Origin: Cyclaneusma minus
Taxonomy: Eukaryota; Ascomycota; Leotiomycetes; Marthamycetales; Marthamycetaceae
Direction of reading: 5' to 3'
NCBI GenBank assembly: GCA_037179335.1
Contig: JAKZHN010000020.1
Location: 310,001 to 374,000, forward strand
Length of the DNA: 64,000 nucleotides
Positions 19,701 to 31,017 of this stretch are shown piece by piece (positions within the stretch are counted from its first letter, which is position 1; each line of letters starts with the position of its first letter). Position numbers and translations under genes: made by a program. The notes under the pieces were generated by a model, which had not been told where the DNA came from, searched no databases, and saw nothing but the letters and a program-made list of their open reading frames with translations.

Positions 19701-22560
19701 ATTTCGTCGTATGATTTGCAGATCTTGGATGCCCAGTCAGCTATCAGGTATGTGACTGCACTATGGAGCTGAGCATCTTCGAGACTTCGACTGCTCAAGT
19801 GTTCCAGGGTCATCCGGTAAACGCCGTCCCATGTGATGAGGTCGCCCGTCGAAACTCGTCCTTCCAGAGAGGTCTCTGCAAGCTGTGATAAGTAGGTGCC
19901 CAACTCATTGTTGGATTGATCAACGGTGCTTATTGTCCTTTTGACATCCCGGTTCATTTCAGAGATGGCAGATGCCATAGTGGCAAGCAATTCGAGGGCC
20001 ATGTTCTTGACGGTCGACTTCTCATTGTTCGCGAGTTGTAGCAGTAGCAACAAGAAATAGCGAAGGAAAAGTTCTGCGGCTGGCCAATCAGGAGAGCCGA
20101 GGCATGTATTGAAGTCCGCAACAAACAGATCCAGCAGTGCTCGGATTTCGTCTTGCTTTGTAGAGTTCATCGCTCGCTTGACGAGGTACGTGACCACGAG
20201 GTGTGCGTTCTGCTCTGCAGCTGCGAGAAGTGGGCTGACCTCGTTGCGCAAAGATTGCACCGCAGTTTCAGGGTGCTCCGATGCTTGTCTTTCAGAGCCT
20301 AGGTCGTCTGAGTTCTTCTGTTGCTTCAAGGGCTTCGCAGACCCGTCGAAACCATCACCATTCTCCAACGCCGCCATGGCCCTATCTCTGCGTGCACCTT
20401 TCCCTTCATCGTCTCTGCTGGCGCTAGTCTGCACCAATTGCATGAGCAAAGCTGAGACCAATTGAATATCTCCGCCACCTGCAAGCTTGAAATGCCTCGC
20501 ACTCTGCTTTGTACTTGGCAATTTCTCCAGGGAAGTCAGGATTTCATTGATGATGCCAGCTCGGTGCTGTGGAAGTCGTAGGAAGATTTTGCCAATAACA
20601 TCCATTGCAGTCACACGGAAACTGTCATATCTCTGGACGCCAAGAACAGAATCCTTCTCACTCCTCGCATTCTCCACGAAGATGAGTTGTGTGGCAGCAT
20701 ATTCCAGGGACGAAGTGACGATCTCGGGGAGCTCGATGCATGATACTATTTCTCCGAAGCGAGCCAGAAGACGACCGCATTGTGATAGAACACTGTTGAT
20801 TGCCTTCTTCTGCGGTGCAATGAGTCGAAACAGCTCAGACTCGGATCCCGAGGCGCGCAGCTCAACTACAGGAACAATGCACGAGTCGATGACATTCCTG
20901 AATGCATTGAGTGATAACGAGATGAGCTCTTCGGAGTAAATTTGTCTCTCTTCTCGAGACCCTGTCATCATTCGGAGCAGAGTCCTTGCGGATCTTATTC
21001 CCACCTGAGCTTGGGATAGTCGACCTAGCCAGAGCGCGACATCATCTTCAGCCCAGGCGGAATCGATCTTGATGTCGGCTGTTTCAGTAGCTCTTAAGGC
21101 TCCTTCGCAGAGCCTCTGCAATCGGGTCAAGTCGTCAATAGGGACCTTGGAGAACCGACCCAAAGTGATTGTCTTCTGAATCAGCGGATCCAGTTTTGTA
21201 TGAGCTTGCAATGACATGCTGATCTCATTCTCATCCGTGAGAACAAACAGATTTCGATCCCCATCAGAGAGCCCATCACCAGGGTTGATCTGATCTTCGG
21301 CTTCAAAGATAATCTGCAGATAATCTTGTAGATCTCTGAAAGCAGCGTCGGCCTTTTCAATTTGATCTGGTCCCCTTGCTGAGGGGCTTTCGTCTTCTTC
21401 ATAGTCTGTACGCTTTCGCTTCTTCGATAGAGCGGGTGGAGTAGGCGGGGCATCGGGGACAACCACGTACTCGTCAGGCTTGAACGTATTCGGCAGCGAT
21501 GGAATGATGACGGAGACTGAAAGAGGTACAGCAGGGTCAAGCACCGGTGTGGGTTTTCGCTCAATAGGCGGCGATACTTTCTTGGGTGGGGGTTTGCTGC
21601 TGGTTTGCGGCTCGTTCTTCTTCACTTTTGGCTGTGGAGGTGGAACTGGCGTGACTGGCGTGGCTGATTGTAGAGTTCGATTTTCCGACACCGAGTCTGG
21701 AGTGCGATCTTGCGAGACCGTGACAGACCGGTCAAGCTGCTTGCTGTGCTTCCTTTTGGGTGGTGGGGGCGCTTTCCCAGCAATTGTCTCTGTCTGCGTC
21801 GCTACCATTGGAGCTGGTGCTGGTGCCAGCGTCTGCTTGTTTGTCTTCTCACTCAGTGGCTTCGGTGAGGGTGCTGGTGGAGCTTTTGCCTTGGATTGCT
21901 TCTTCACCTTGGGTTGCGCCGGAGGAGTAGCTAGGCCATTTGTTCCTCGCGGCGTGGGCGAGTCGGGCGTAGGGTAGTTGAAGGCAACGGTGGTGGTATC
22001 GTAAAGCATTTGTGAGAACGGGGTGAGGGAGACCTGGGGGTCTGCGCGATCCTTGGAGAGATCCATCCTGGAGCCCGGGGCAGCCGGCATTGTCTTGAAT
22101 TTGCTGTTGCGGGTGATCAGAGGAGGGAGAAGATTAGGGGAGGAGGTGGGCTCACTATTCAGTCAAGCCCTCGGGCCTCAGTAGATCCTGCAGGTCCCTG
22201 AGAGTTTGTGCCAAGCGCGCAGAGGTACCGTTGGGGTCGACGGCTTCGCGGTTCAAGCTCTCGAGACCCAGACGCGCAGCAGATCGGTCAGCGTCGTTGG
22301 CAAAGAAAGAGGTAGAGGAGCGGGTCCCTATGGTAGGAGTCGGGATAATAGCTAGGGGAAATTGTCAGAGGGAGGGCGTCTCTCGATTGGCAGAAGATGG
22401 GGATGTAGGAAGGGCAGGGTGTACCCGAGTTGAACGGAGCTATCGACGACAGTGGTGAATAGGGAAGCGCTTCCACAATAGTCAAAGGCTTGGGACGATG
22501 AGCAGCTTCGCTAACTCGGCCATCCATGCCGTTTGCTTGCGAGTGGCCGTTGGATGCCAT
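16724..22560 (-). CDS. SCC2: Cohesin loader SCC2/Mis4 (NIPBL family)
   Basis: Three exons: 22560-22425, 22351-22156 and 22103-16724, ~1902 residues. The large last exon alone is open from MPAAPGSRMD. Adding two short upstream exons restores the conserved N-terminus LTIVEALPYSPLSSIAPFNS, then AIIPTPTIGTRSSTSFFAND and LRDLQDLLRPEGLTEYKFK. Both introns (73 and 52 nt) keep frame. The N-terminal ~300 residues are Pro/Lys-rich and disordered. The body is HEAT-repeat sequence, with the conserved region around VSVQVRDSALDLIG, KSVRRRAIELAKLIYLRN and the ETNIQEIAWKAIEEVW block. The C-terminus has AT-hook-like motifs (GRGRPRKNP, GPGRPPKRS). With Scc4 the protein loads cohesin on chromatin in the nucleus. 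A start upstream of 22560 is unlikely because no in-frame ATG precedes it. Confidence 0.9.
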
Positions 22561-23295
22561 CTTTGCGGATTCGACTCTTCGAGGGGCGGCGGGCTTTAAT
22601 TTAGAGAGGTCAAGTTTTTTGTTCACCAAGTCCTGAATCAGGCATTCCCAGACTTATTCCTCCATTTGGCATAGTCCAGGGGGGTCTGAAGGGCTCACGG
22701 CTGGCGACACATGGTTTTTCTGTTGGTGCCTGTGATTCTTGATGCTGGAGTTTGAGTGCAGATCGCGACGACGCGCTCGCTACTCAGCCTCGCGCTACTT
22801 TTAAACTTCCCCACATTTCCGACGTTTGCAGCCTCGCCATAGTTCCAACATCCACCTAGCGACTACATGTACATATCAAGCCAAATCAAGTCAATTTTCA
22901 TACATCATCGCTTAGAAATGTATCCTCTTGTTCGAAATTTCTCTCCTTGTGTTGTCCTTCTGTCCGGTCTCTGACTCGAGAGCACCCGTCGCTGCCATAT
23001 CTCGTCGAAATAAACTGCTGCGTGTAAAGCCCAAATGCTGAGAAGCTATTGGCTGCAAATTTTCTTGAATATAGAAACTTTCAGTCCAAAGCCTAATTTG
23101 CCATCAGAAAAAGCGACTTCCTTGCCATCTAATCTACAAGAAGATTGGGACCTGTCAATCCCTAGTCCACCCGTAGTATTGCAAGCCTGAGGTCCCTCAA
23201 TCCCTCCACCAGGTCCCTGAATTGTATCCTTATTTCGCCGAACGCCTCCGAAATGCTCGACAAACTCCAGCCCTATGCAATATGCAAGCCCCTTT
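22561..23295. other. intergenic, no gene seen
   Basis: About 730 bp holding the SCC2 promoter and the LIA1 3' region. The AT-rich tract at 22860-22960 has no gene. No tRNA or repeat noticed. Confidence 0.5.
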
Positions 23296-24389
23296 TTAAG
23301 CCGCAACAGCAGCGATTTCCTCCTTTCCTGGAATCAACGCATACTCCACCTCACCACCCCTCTCAAACTCAGCCATGTCAAGTGCCACAACCACACTCTC
23401 CCTGACAACCTGCTCCGCATCATTCAAAAACTTCTTCAGCACCTCTTCAACACCCTCTTCTTCACCAAGACTGCCCAGCGCCTCGGCGGCCTCATGTCTC
23501 ACCATGCTCTGTTCCTTTAAATTGCTCAGACAAGATACCAGTGCTGGTATCGATGCCGGATGTGACAATTGTCCAAAAACGAATGCAATTTCGTGGCGGA
23601 ACAGCGCGGAGGGATCTGCAAGGCCCTTGGCGAGGGCCTGGATGGCTGGGACAGCGGTGGGAAGATCGGGCGGACAGGCAAGATCGCGGAGGCCGAACAT
23701 GGCTCTGTAGCGGACGAATAGCGGTTCTTTCGTATCCAGCAGTGTAGCTTTCAGCTTGTCAATAGCTTGCGCATCCGTCTGCGGCACTGTAGGAGCTGGG
23801 TCGATAGAAGCAAAGTCGCTGCAACAATTTCCATTAGTACAAAACTCGGTAACATTTAGAGAGATCTCTGGATGGCAGAAATCACATACCTATTCCTTAG
23901 CTTCTCGGCCTTCCCCTCTGCCGAGTTCTCCCACTCAATCCTCGCCACCGCAATCTCGCACGTCTCCTTAATAACATCCAGCTCCTCCTTCTGATCCCTA
24001 TACGACTTCAGCAACTCCACGCTTCCCATATCGCCCAGTGCTCCCAGAGCCTCAGCGGCCTCGTGGCGGCACATAGCATCTTCCTGTTTATCCTCGAGCA
24101 CAGCCCTTAAAAATGGTACGGAAGCGAGGTTTCGTGTTTGGCCCAGGCAGTATGCGAGCTCATGTTTGAGCAGGGCGGAGGGAGAGGCAAAGGCGGCTGC
24201 GATGGCACGGATGGCTGCGAGAGTTGTGGGATCGGATTGAGGGCCGCAGGCCAGGTGTTTGAGGGAGAAGAGGGCGCGGAAACGAAGGGCGAGTGACGAG
24301 GATTCGGAGGTTAGGGTCTTGCGGAGGGAGAGCACTGTAGGGTCGACATCTGCAGAGACGGTCGTGGATTCGGTAGCTGACGGCGCCAT
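23296..24389 (-). CDS. LIA1: Deoxyhypusine hydroxylase
   Basis: Two exons, 24389-23890 and 23818-23296, giving 340 residues; the 71-nt intron joins KLRNSDFASIDPAPTVPQ. The protein is two symmetrical halves of HEAT-like repeats. All four metal-binding His-Glu motifs are visible: HELAYCLGQ and HEAAEALGALGD in the first half, HEIAFVFGQ and HEAAEALGSLGE in the second. The enzyme is a di-iron monooxygenase that completes hypusine formation on translation factor eIF5A in the cytosol. Length is close to yeast Lia1 (325). I chose the ATG at 24389 (MAPSATES) because the extra upstream open sequence does not look conserved. Confidence 0.93.
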
Positions 24390-25849
24390 GATTGATGTGT
24401 TTCTTTTCCTGTTGCAGAAAGTGATGGCGAATTGGGGCAGGGGCGAAAGGTGGTCGCTTCGTTGCAATGGCAAGATATTTTCGCCAGAAGATGCAGAGAA
24501 CGGTGAGTTATTTGCGTGAAGCTGCGAGGCAATGTTTTACTGAAACTCGATCCGTACGGCGATTTGCGACAGGATCTGAGGATGATGGTGGGGGAAAAGT
24601 CGCCGGCCAGAAATTTCAATGGTGGGGGTGGATACATCTGGGTGGCCCGAGCGTCGACGAGGGAGGGGCCGGCATATCAATTTGGACGACGACGACTATG
24701 TCCACTTCGATAATATTTACCTGAAATTTCGCAGTTGTCATATAACGTATGCTCAGTTTATCATTGCAGTCCGAAGGACGAAGAACGAAAAAGCATTCAA
24801 AAGTCGGCATCCAGAAACTGAGAAACACGTCACAATGCACTCTAGCCCCAAGAGGCTCTGGGTGGAATGTGGATGAACGAGAGTTGTGGTTCATGGACTA
24901 TCTATCCAGATGCCCTCACCCAGTACTCGATTCTCTTTCCTCCCGACTCCATATGACCGACCGATGCCCATCACTCCCGCTGGGCCGCTGAGATACCACG
25001 ATAGAGCAATAGCCGTCGTAGTAGAGCCTGGTCATGCATTGGGAGCCAGTGAGAGCTAGCATCTAGCATAGAACTCAGTCAGCAACAGAAGAGAAGAGAG
25101 GTAAGTCTATGGAGCTGGCCGGAGCATCCAGCAGCAAACGCAGAACACAAGGCCCAGAAACACCGATCGAGCCCATTCCAAGCACCAGTTAGACCGAGGA
25201 GGTCATATTTCAAAATCCCGGCGCTCAAGGGGGAGTCGTTGAGAGACTACCAAAGACCATGTTCTTTCCCTTCTCATCAGGGATCAATTGAGCTCCATCT
25301 TGCTTCTCGATCGCCTCATGCCCTCAGGTCAATGAAAACAGGATAGCAAATCGTATGGTTGCCGGATCCAGCATATACCTCTGTGAAACAGGAACTCACC
25401 AGATGTGGCATCAGCATGTCTCAGATCCAGAAAGTCATGCCATGCAGATTGTCATCTTTCGGGATTTGTTTGGGCTCGCTTGGGGTCTTGGACTGAAATT
25501 CGATGCTTCGTGGGTTCTCAACGTGTTGCCTGAGCATTTGGTTAGCCATCAACCCTCAGAAGACGTGTCCAGAGAGAAGGTGAAGTAGGACAGAACAACG
25601 TGAGCTCCGGCCGCTACTCGAGCTGGGTGAGCTGGGCAAGTTGAATCCAACCAGCTCTGCTTCACATACCGCGACGCTGAGGAGCTTCAGCAACATGGGG
25701 CGAGTGTGTGAAGCAGTCCTTCCCGCTCACGCTCATGTCGCGGGCTCTTGTCCTCTGACAATGGGAGCTGCGCACGCAGACACCAAAGTCGGCCGGCTCC
25801 CTGATTGTGAAGCTTGGAAAGGGAGGAGCAGTCTACCGGGTGCGGGCAC
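24390..25849. other. intergenic, no gene seen
   Basis: About 1.46 kb. Several overlapping open frames of 60-130 codons on both strands show no domain or consistent codon use. A long GA-rich stretch lies near 25080-25150. Confidence 0.5.
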
Positions 25850-25978
25850 TTACTGGGCGTTCTTCCAGTTCTCAGCAGCCTTCTCCAGGTTGCGGGGAAC
25901 AGAGTTGCTGGCCGTCTTGTTGGCAGCAAGACCGATGCCGCGTGCGACCCTGCAGACCTTACTGAACAAGGAAGGCAT
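25850..25978 (-). CDS. Very short frame with strongly biased codons, possible small protein
   Basis: A 42-codon frame starting MPSLFSKVCRVARG and ending AENWKNAQ-stop. In the second half almost every codon ends in C or G (AAC AAG ACG GCC AGC AAC ... AAC GCC CAG), the pattern of highly expressed fungal genes and unlike the surrounding intergenic DNA. The stop overlaps a good splice donor (CA|GTAAGT at about 25854), so a further exon is possible, for example after an acceptor near 25805. The peptide is basic and amphipathic in part. I do not recognise it. Confidence 0.35.
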   Translation of the reverse strand: MPSLFSKVCRVARGIGLAANKTASNSVPRNLEKAAENWKNAQ

Positions 25979-26748
25979 CTTGGAGAATTCAAAGAGAAGT
26001 TTGTAAACGACTGTAGTAACGCTGATGTAGGTGGAGACGGTGCGGTGTTGGTGGATTCGCTGGGTATGCTGGTATCCAATTCTGCGGATTGTATGTTTTG
26101 GTGCGGAATGGAGAGTCTTCAATGGTGGAGGAAAGTCGGAGGCAGTGAAGAGGGCAGGCGGTTAGCGTCGTGAGCTCCTGCCTGTCCTGAGGCAAGAGAA
26201 GTTTGCTGCCGCCTTGTATGTGACCACAATGAAATTTCACGTTGCTTGAGTGAATGACTAAGTTCTGCCTTTGACAGTGGGAATGTGATACAGCAGCAAG
26301 TATATGAATGGACGGCTGTGTCTTTTGACAGCGTATTCCCAACGCGGCAGCGAGAGGTCAAGACATAAGGGAGAGACGGGCAGTACCAGTACTAATGGAC
26401 CATTCCCTGTATCAGGTCACCTTCGAGGCCGCCCCTATATTTCTTCATCGGTAAATCAGATGCCTGTGGCGCTGCACACTCACATCTCCTGGTCCTTGTT
26501 GAAGTGTGGACTGAAGCATCGTGACTCAAGCCAGCATAGAACTGTACAATGCATTGTGGAAGAGGGTCTTGTTTCATCTAACTCACCGCTGCTAATCGAC
26601 TGACCCCTTTCTATCTGTGCTTTATCTCCAGAGCAGGTTCTCCTTACAGACAGGAGCTCCTGTCATGAGCACCTGAGCGCAGTCCCGGAGGCGGCACAGC
26701 AACAATGCTGTTGAGTATGGTGGTTCTTCTATCTCAGGGGTTCGCCCT
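25979..26748. other. intergenic, no gene seen
   Basis: About 770 bp upstream of the small frame and downstream of the GMF gene. No recognisable coding sequence. If the small frame is a real gene, its promoter and any 5' exons would lie here. Confidence 0.45.
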
Positions 26749-27911
26749 TTACTCCGCACCAAGCTTCTTGGGTATATCTTCCAAGTCCTCCACCGAATCA
26801 ATCTCGATAACCTTGCTCACCTCGGCCGTATTTCTCATCAACTATGTGGTTCCAAACATATTAGCAACTCCAAGCACGCAGCAGCGCAAAAATACTCACC
26901 TCCTTAGCACCAGCATACACCATCCTCATCTCGTTGTTGCAGGTCTCGGGAAGATAGTACAGCAGCACGTAAGGCACGCTCATACGTCCCGATGGCTATT
27001 GCATACAGTCAGTAAGCCTGGAATCTGAAGTATCTACAAGAAAGATGGAAGGACATACCAGTGTCAGCGGATAGCTCAGCAAGATAAATCTCGGCGAATG
27101 ATCTGGCAAATCCTCTCCAATATCCTCTAAGTTCTTGTACACCGTCTTCTCCTCATCCTGCTTAATTTCCAGCGTGTTCTTGTCAATCAAATCTGTAATC
27201 AGCGTCAGCACCATCCTCAAGGTTTCATATCCTATTGTCACCCCCCTCGCTCCATCTCTAATCCCAACCCCGCAATCCGTCCACCTGATTCAATTAATCG
27301 GAAGCACATTGCGCCATATTTAAGCTCTAAAGCTCTGACTCCCGACTCAGTACCACACTTGAGGGCATTGTGGTTTGTTGCACATCGTCGAATCTCGAAT
27401 TTTACATAAGCCAGCCTAGGGCCAAAGATCGCAACACGCCCCTCTCCACAACCACTTGGTCAATGAATGCGGTTTTTCTTCTCATCAGACTGTTTTTAAA
27501 ATCTCAAATCCCCAGAGCGAAAAGCGCATTGCAGAACGGTTTTGCGGAGATGTTGTGCAGAAGGGGCCAAAAGGAGTGTTCTCGATACGGCATGGTGGCC
27601 GTGCGGGAACCGGCCGGGAGAGATCCAGGGGAGGGAGGAGATGGAAAATGCTTGCTTTTACATGTATGTTGTCTTTCGATGACGGTACCGGATTTGCGTG
27701 AAGATGCGGAAAGTTTAATAGACAAAAAGGAAAGGTGTACCCACAAATGACGGCTTGGGGATCGCTGGCTCGGGAGGTGCTGAGGCGGAACTTGCGTAGG
27801 TGGTCTTTGCTCTCCTGGGAGAAGGTGTAGAGGCGGGATTCAGAAGCCTGTTAGTGAAGGTCAGAGAATTTTCATGGTTGGCCATATTGGGTTATGGGAG
27901 TTTCAGACCAT
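26749..27911 (-). CDS. AIM7: Glia maturation factor (ADF/cofilin-family) AIM7-like
   Basis: Five exons: 27911-27909, 27847-27745, 27192-27059, 26995-26900 and 26841-26749, 142 residues. The spliced protein runs MASESRLYTFSQESKDHLRK, RASDPQAVIYLIDKNTLEI, DLPDHSPRFILLSYPLTL, SGRMSVPYVLLYYLPETC, MRMVYAGAKELMRNTAEV, then an acidic end. These are the conserved GMF blocks, and the length matches the family. GMF binds Arp2/3 rather than actin and promotes debranching of actin filaments in the cytosol. Two oddities: the first exon would hold only the ATG, spliced by a GTCTGA donor, and intron 2 is 552 nt, far longer than its neighbours. The first exon is the weakest part of the model. Confidence 0.88.
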
Positions 27912-28307
27912 GGTGTTCGGAGGTATTGGGATTTAGTGCACTAGGAGAGTAAGGGATGCTGAGGTGTGTTAGATTGAGGGACGTCGTGGGTTGGATGTCA
28001 GCCTCATGCAGGTTGTGTAGTCGGTGTTTTGATATCCCGACTCGGAGACTAGAAGATGTCATGCATTCGGGCCCAGATTTCCGGTACCGATATCGCTTCG
28101 TGGGGTGAATCCTGGATCCCTCCGCCTCGTGGCCGTGGGATTCAAATAAATTGCATGTGTGTGTACCACCGGAAGCCAGCATATATGTCGACAACCGAAA
28201 GGGCGTCGGGTATAAAACGTGGCTGATGGGTATCATCAACATGGGTATATTTCTGTATTTCCTATTTCCATTCCTTTTGCCTTCCCAACCCCATCCCTCA
28301 CAACCCA
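27912..28307. other. intergenic, no gene seen
   Basis: 396 bp between the GMF start and the HIS3 stop on the same strand. It must hold the GMF promoter. No motif recognised with confidence. Confidence 0.5.
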
Positions 28308-29070
28308 TCAAGTACTCAACGTCCCCTTCGTACTCGGCACCTCTCCCTCTCTCCCTGGCACTCTCGATGTCGCCATCCTCGTCGCCACTGCCAGCGCTTT
28401 AAACGCACTCTCAGCCCTATGATGGTCATTATCGCCCCTCAAGCAATCAACGTGCATTGTAATCCTCGCTGCCTGCGCAAAGCTCTGCAGACAATGCGGA
28501 ATCATCTCGCAGCTCAGATCACCAATCTTCTCGCGCTTCAGACCGAGGTTGATAACGCTAAAGGGGCGGTTTGAGAGGTCGACAACGGCGCGGGAGAGGG
28601 CTTCATCAAGGGGGCAGTAGGCGGAGCCGAAGCGGGCGAGGCCCGTGGGGGTACCGAGGGCGGAAGCAAAGGCGCTGCCGAGTGCGATGCAGACGTCTTC
28701 TGCGGTGTGGTGGTCGTCAACTGTTTACAGTATCTATCAGCCTGGTTTTCCCCCCAAGGGCCCTTGTGGTGTGACGATGGTAGGTAATAAACGTACTGTG
28801 CAGATCACCCTTGCACCTCAAGGCCAAACTCCATCCGGCATGTTTTGCGAGCGCATGTAGCATATGATCCAGGAATCCAATACCGGTATGTATGCTAATC
28901 TGTTGGCTCTTCGTTGCCTGCGAGGCATGGCCTTCGGCGTCGTCGATCAACGAGGGGTGGGTTTCATCCGGGAATGCGCCGCCATCGAGGTTGATGGCGA
29001 GCTGGATCTTGGTCTCGTTCGTATCGCGGTTGAGGGCCTTCCAGCGCTTAGGAGGCTCGATGGATCCCAT
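28308..29070 (-). CDS. HIS3: Imidazoleglycerol-phosphate dehydratase
   Basis: Two exons, 29070-28797 and 28720-28308, 228 residues. The 76-nt intron splits the active-site motif, and splicing restores GDLHIDDHHTAEDVCIALG. Other signature parts are INLDGGAF, HTGIGFLDHMLHALAKHAGW, SALGTPTGLARFG, CPLDEALSRAVVDLSNRP and the second metal site LRGDNDHHRAESAFKALA. The enzyme makes imidazole acetol-phosphate, the sixth step of histidine synthesis, using Mn bound by the His clusters. Length fits monofunctional fungal HIS3. It is divergent from LOC1, with 588 bp between the two start codons. Confidence 0.95.
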
Positions 29071-29658
29071 GGTGGAGTTTTCGGCTTGGATGGAATCGGA
29101 ACGAGAAGCAATTCGATTTTTGAGATGATCGAAAGTCAGATGAATAAAGCCGAAACAAGGATTGGCCGTAACTTTTTTAGTGACGCAGATCCGCTATCGG
29201 CTTTGGCATAGGGACGATGTTTGGACACCACCAAGGGGATCCCCGGACACCCGCTTGCTGCCTTCTAGTATTAAGTTTTCTAACAATTGCGAGTACATTA
29301 TAGTCACTACTAGTTGACTTTCATACTCACATCATTGGATTGTTCCTTCTTATTCGTCGGGTACATATTGCTCGGTAGTCTCCCATTGTTTCCTCATAGT
29401 ACCTGTATTCTAGTCCCTCCTTATTCGTTGGTCACCTCTTTTGGCTGGGCATTGCCTATTCCGGCCCCGCCAATTGAGTTTATCCGCCCCGCTCCGCAGC
29501 TTATCGGTCCCCGCCAAGCCTTCCAGATTCTTATCGGCAAAAATCTCAGATCGCAATTCTCGCGCAACACAGCACTTGGCAATTTGTCCACGACCCTTCA
29601 TTCACCAACCTCCCTCATCACGATCCCCCCAAACTCCTCAAAACCCACACTCTCCACA
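29071..29658. other. divergent intergenic region, HIS3/LOC1
   Basis: 588 bp between two divergent start codons, so it holds both promoters. The LOC1 frame stays open back to 29314, but the extra residues are hydrophobic and unlike LOC1. I saw no clear TGASTCA (Gcn4/CPC1-type) site, though such a site would be expected near HIS3. Confidence 0.5.
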
Positions 29659-30367
29659 ATGGCGCCCACGCGCACCATAAAAAACAAGCACGCCGCCGGC
29701 GTCTCCAAGCACGCATCCTCCAAATCCGGCATTGCCAACTCGAAAGCCGCCTCCTCAAGATCCTCGCACAACATTGCCAACGTTTCCGAATCTGGCGTCA
29801 AGAAGCTTGGTCGCTCGAAAGGCGCAAATGTCAAGCAGACGAAGTTAGCTGCTGATGCGGCGGCGAAGAGGAAGAAGGCGAGAGAGGGGAAGGGGAAGAA
29901 GACGCAGTTTACCGAGAAGGAGTTGAGGGATATGGGCGTGCCGGAGTTGAATGGGATTAGGCCGGTGGGCGTTACGGCGCCGCGAGGGAAGAAGAAGGGA
30001 AAGGTCTTTGTGGATGATCGGGTATGTGTTCTCGGCAGTCTTGCGATTTCATGGTCGTCTGGGGTCAATGCTGACTTTGAGGATACAGGAATCCATGGCT
30101 ACGATTCTGGCGCTCGTACATGCGGAGAAGGACGGACAAATCGAATCCAAGATGCAGCGAGCGAGACAGTTAGAGGAGATCCGAGAAGCACGAAAGGTGG
30201 AGGCGGAGAAGAGGAAGGAGAGTAAGAAGGAGAAGCTCGACGAGAAGAAAGAGGAATTGAGGAAGAAGCGGAGGCGCAGTGGCGGCGATGCTGAGGCTGT
30301 AGAGAAAGAGGAGAAAAAGGCCGACGGAGCAGAGCCGAAGAAGAAGAAGCGCGTGAGCTTTGCTTGA
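29659..30367 (+). CDS. LOC1: 60S subunit assembly/export protein LOC1
   Basis: Two exons, 29659-30021 and 30089-30367, 213 residues. The open frame begins earlier, but the conserved LOC1 start MAPTRTIKNK is at 29659. The protein is very basic throughout: KLGRSKGANVKQTK, AAAKRKKAREGKGKKTQF, then TEKELRDMGVPELNGIRPVG and a Lys/Glu-rich helical C-terminus ending KKKKRVSFA. Yeast Loc1 is a nucleolar RNA-binding protein needed for 60S ribosome assembly and for nuclear steps of ASH1 mRNA localisation; the ribosomal role is the conserved one. The intron is 67 nt with a GTATGT donor. Confidence 0.9.
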
Positions 30368-31017
30368 AATGTTTGGATTTCATGGAGTCGAGATTAAGGG
30401 CATCAGAAGGAGTTCAGAAGGAGTTCTGGCGGTTACCTGTGTTTCAAGGCATGGCACGGCGTTGGGGAGACCGCCCAAAAAGGTTTCTTATCTGCTTTCT
30501 TTCGCAGCGAGAGCTCCGATGAAGACTTGGCGGTCATAATTCGAAACGGGCAAACCTTTCCAGCTTTGAAAGAACTTATGCGGAAGAGCAGGGATTCCAG
30601 TCCAATGGTTCTCTCTGTGATGACGCGATCTCTTTGAACAGCTCAACCATAATTTCGCAGCTTTCTCTGTCGATTGATTGCTGTCTACTTCAGTGACATC
30701 GGAAAATTCGGTACTTCTTTTGTAACAACACCTCATGTACTGTCAGCCTGTCTTCTCTGTCTTCTGAAGTTCTGGAGAACGCGAGTTCGCCTTCATGCAA
30801 GGGCGTCACCAACACGACTTCAAACCCCAGTCTTTATTCCAACGCGCCCCGCACCATCTTTTGCTTTCATCCAGTCGATCAACCTCTTAACATTTCCAGC
30901 CTCATCATTTCCAGCCTCATAATATCATGATTTCAATCGTCGCTAAAATCCCACCTTCGTGTTAGCAGACCTCTCCAAAACTCATCAACAACAACCATAC
31001 CATCGGAACCCTTCAAC
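30368..31017. other. intergenic, no gene seen
   Basis: 650 bp between LOC1 and the cyclotransferase-like gene. A 15-bp direct repeat (CATTTCCAGCCTCAT) occurs twice in tandem near 30891-30922. The rest is unremarkable promoter-like, pyrimidine-rich sequence. Confidence 0.5.

Noticed and set aside
21480..21977. 165-codon Gly/Val-rich plus-strand frame
   Set aside because: Antisense shadow of the Pro/Lys-rich N-terminal region of SCC2.
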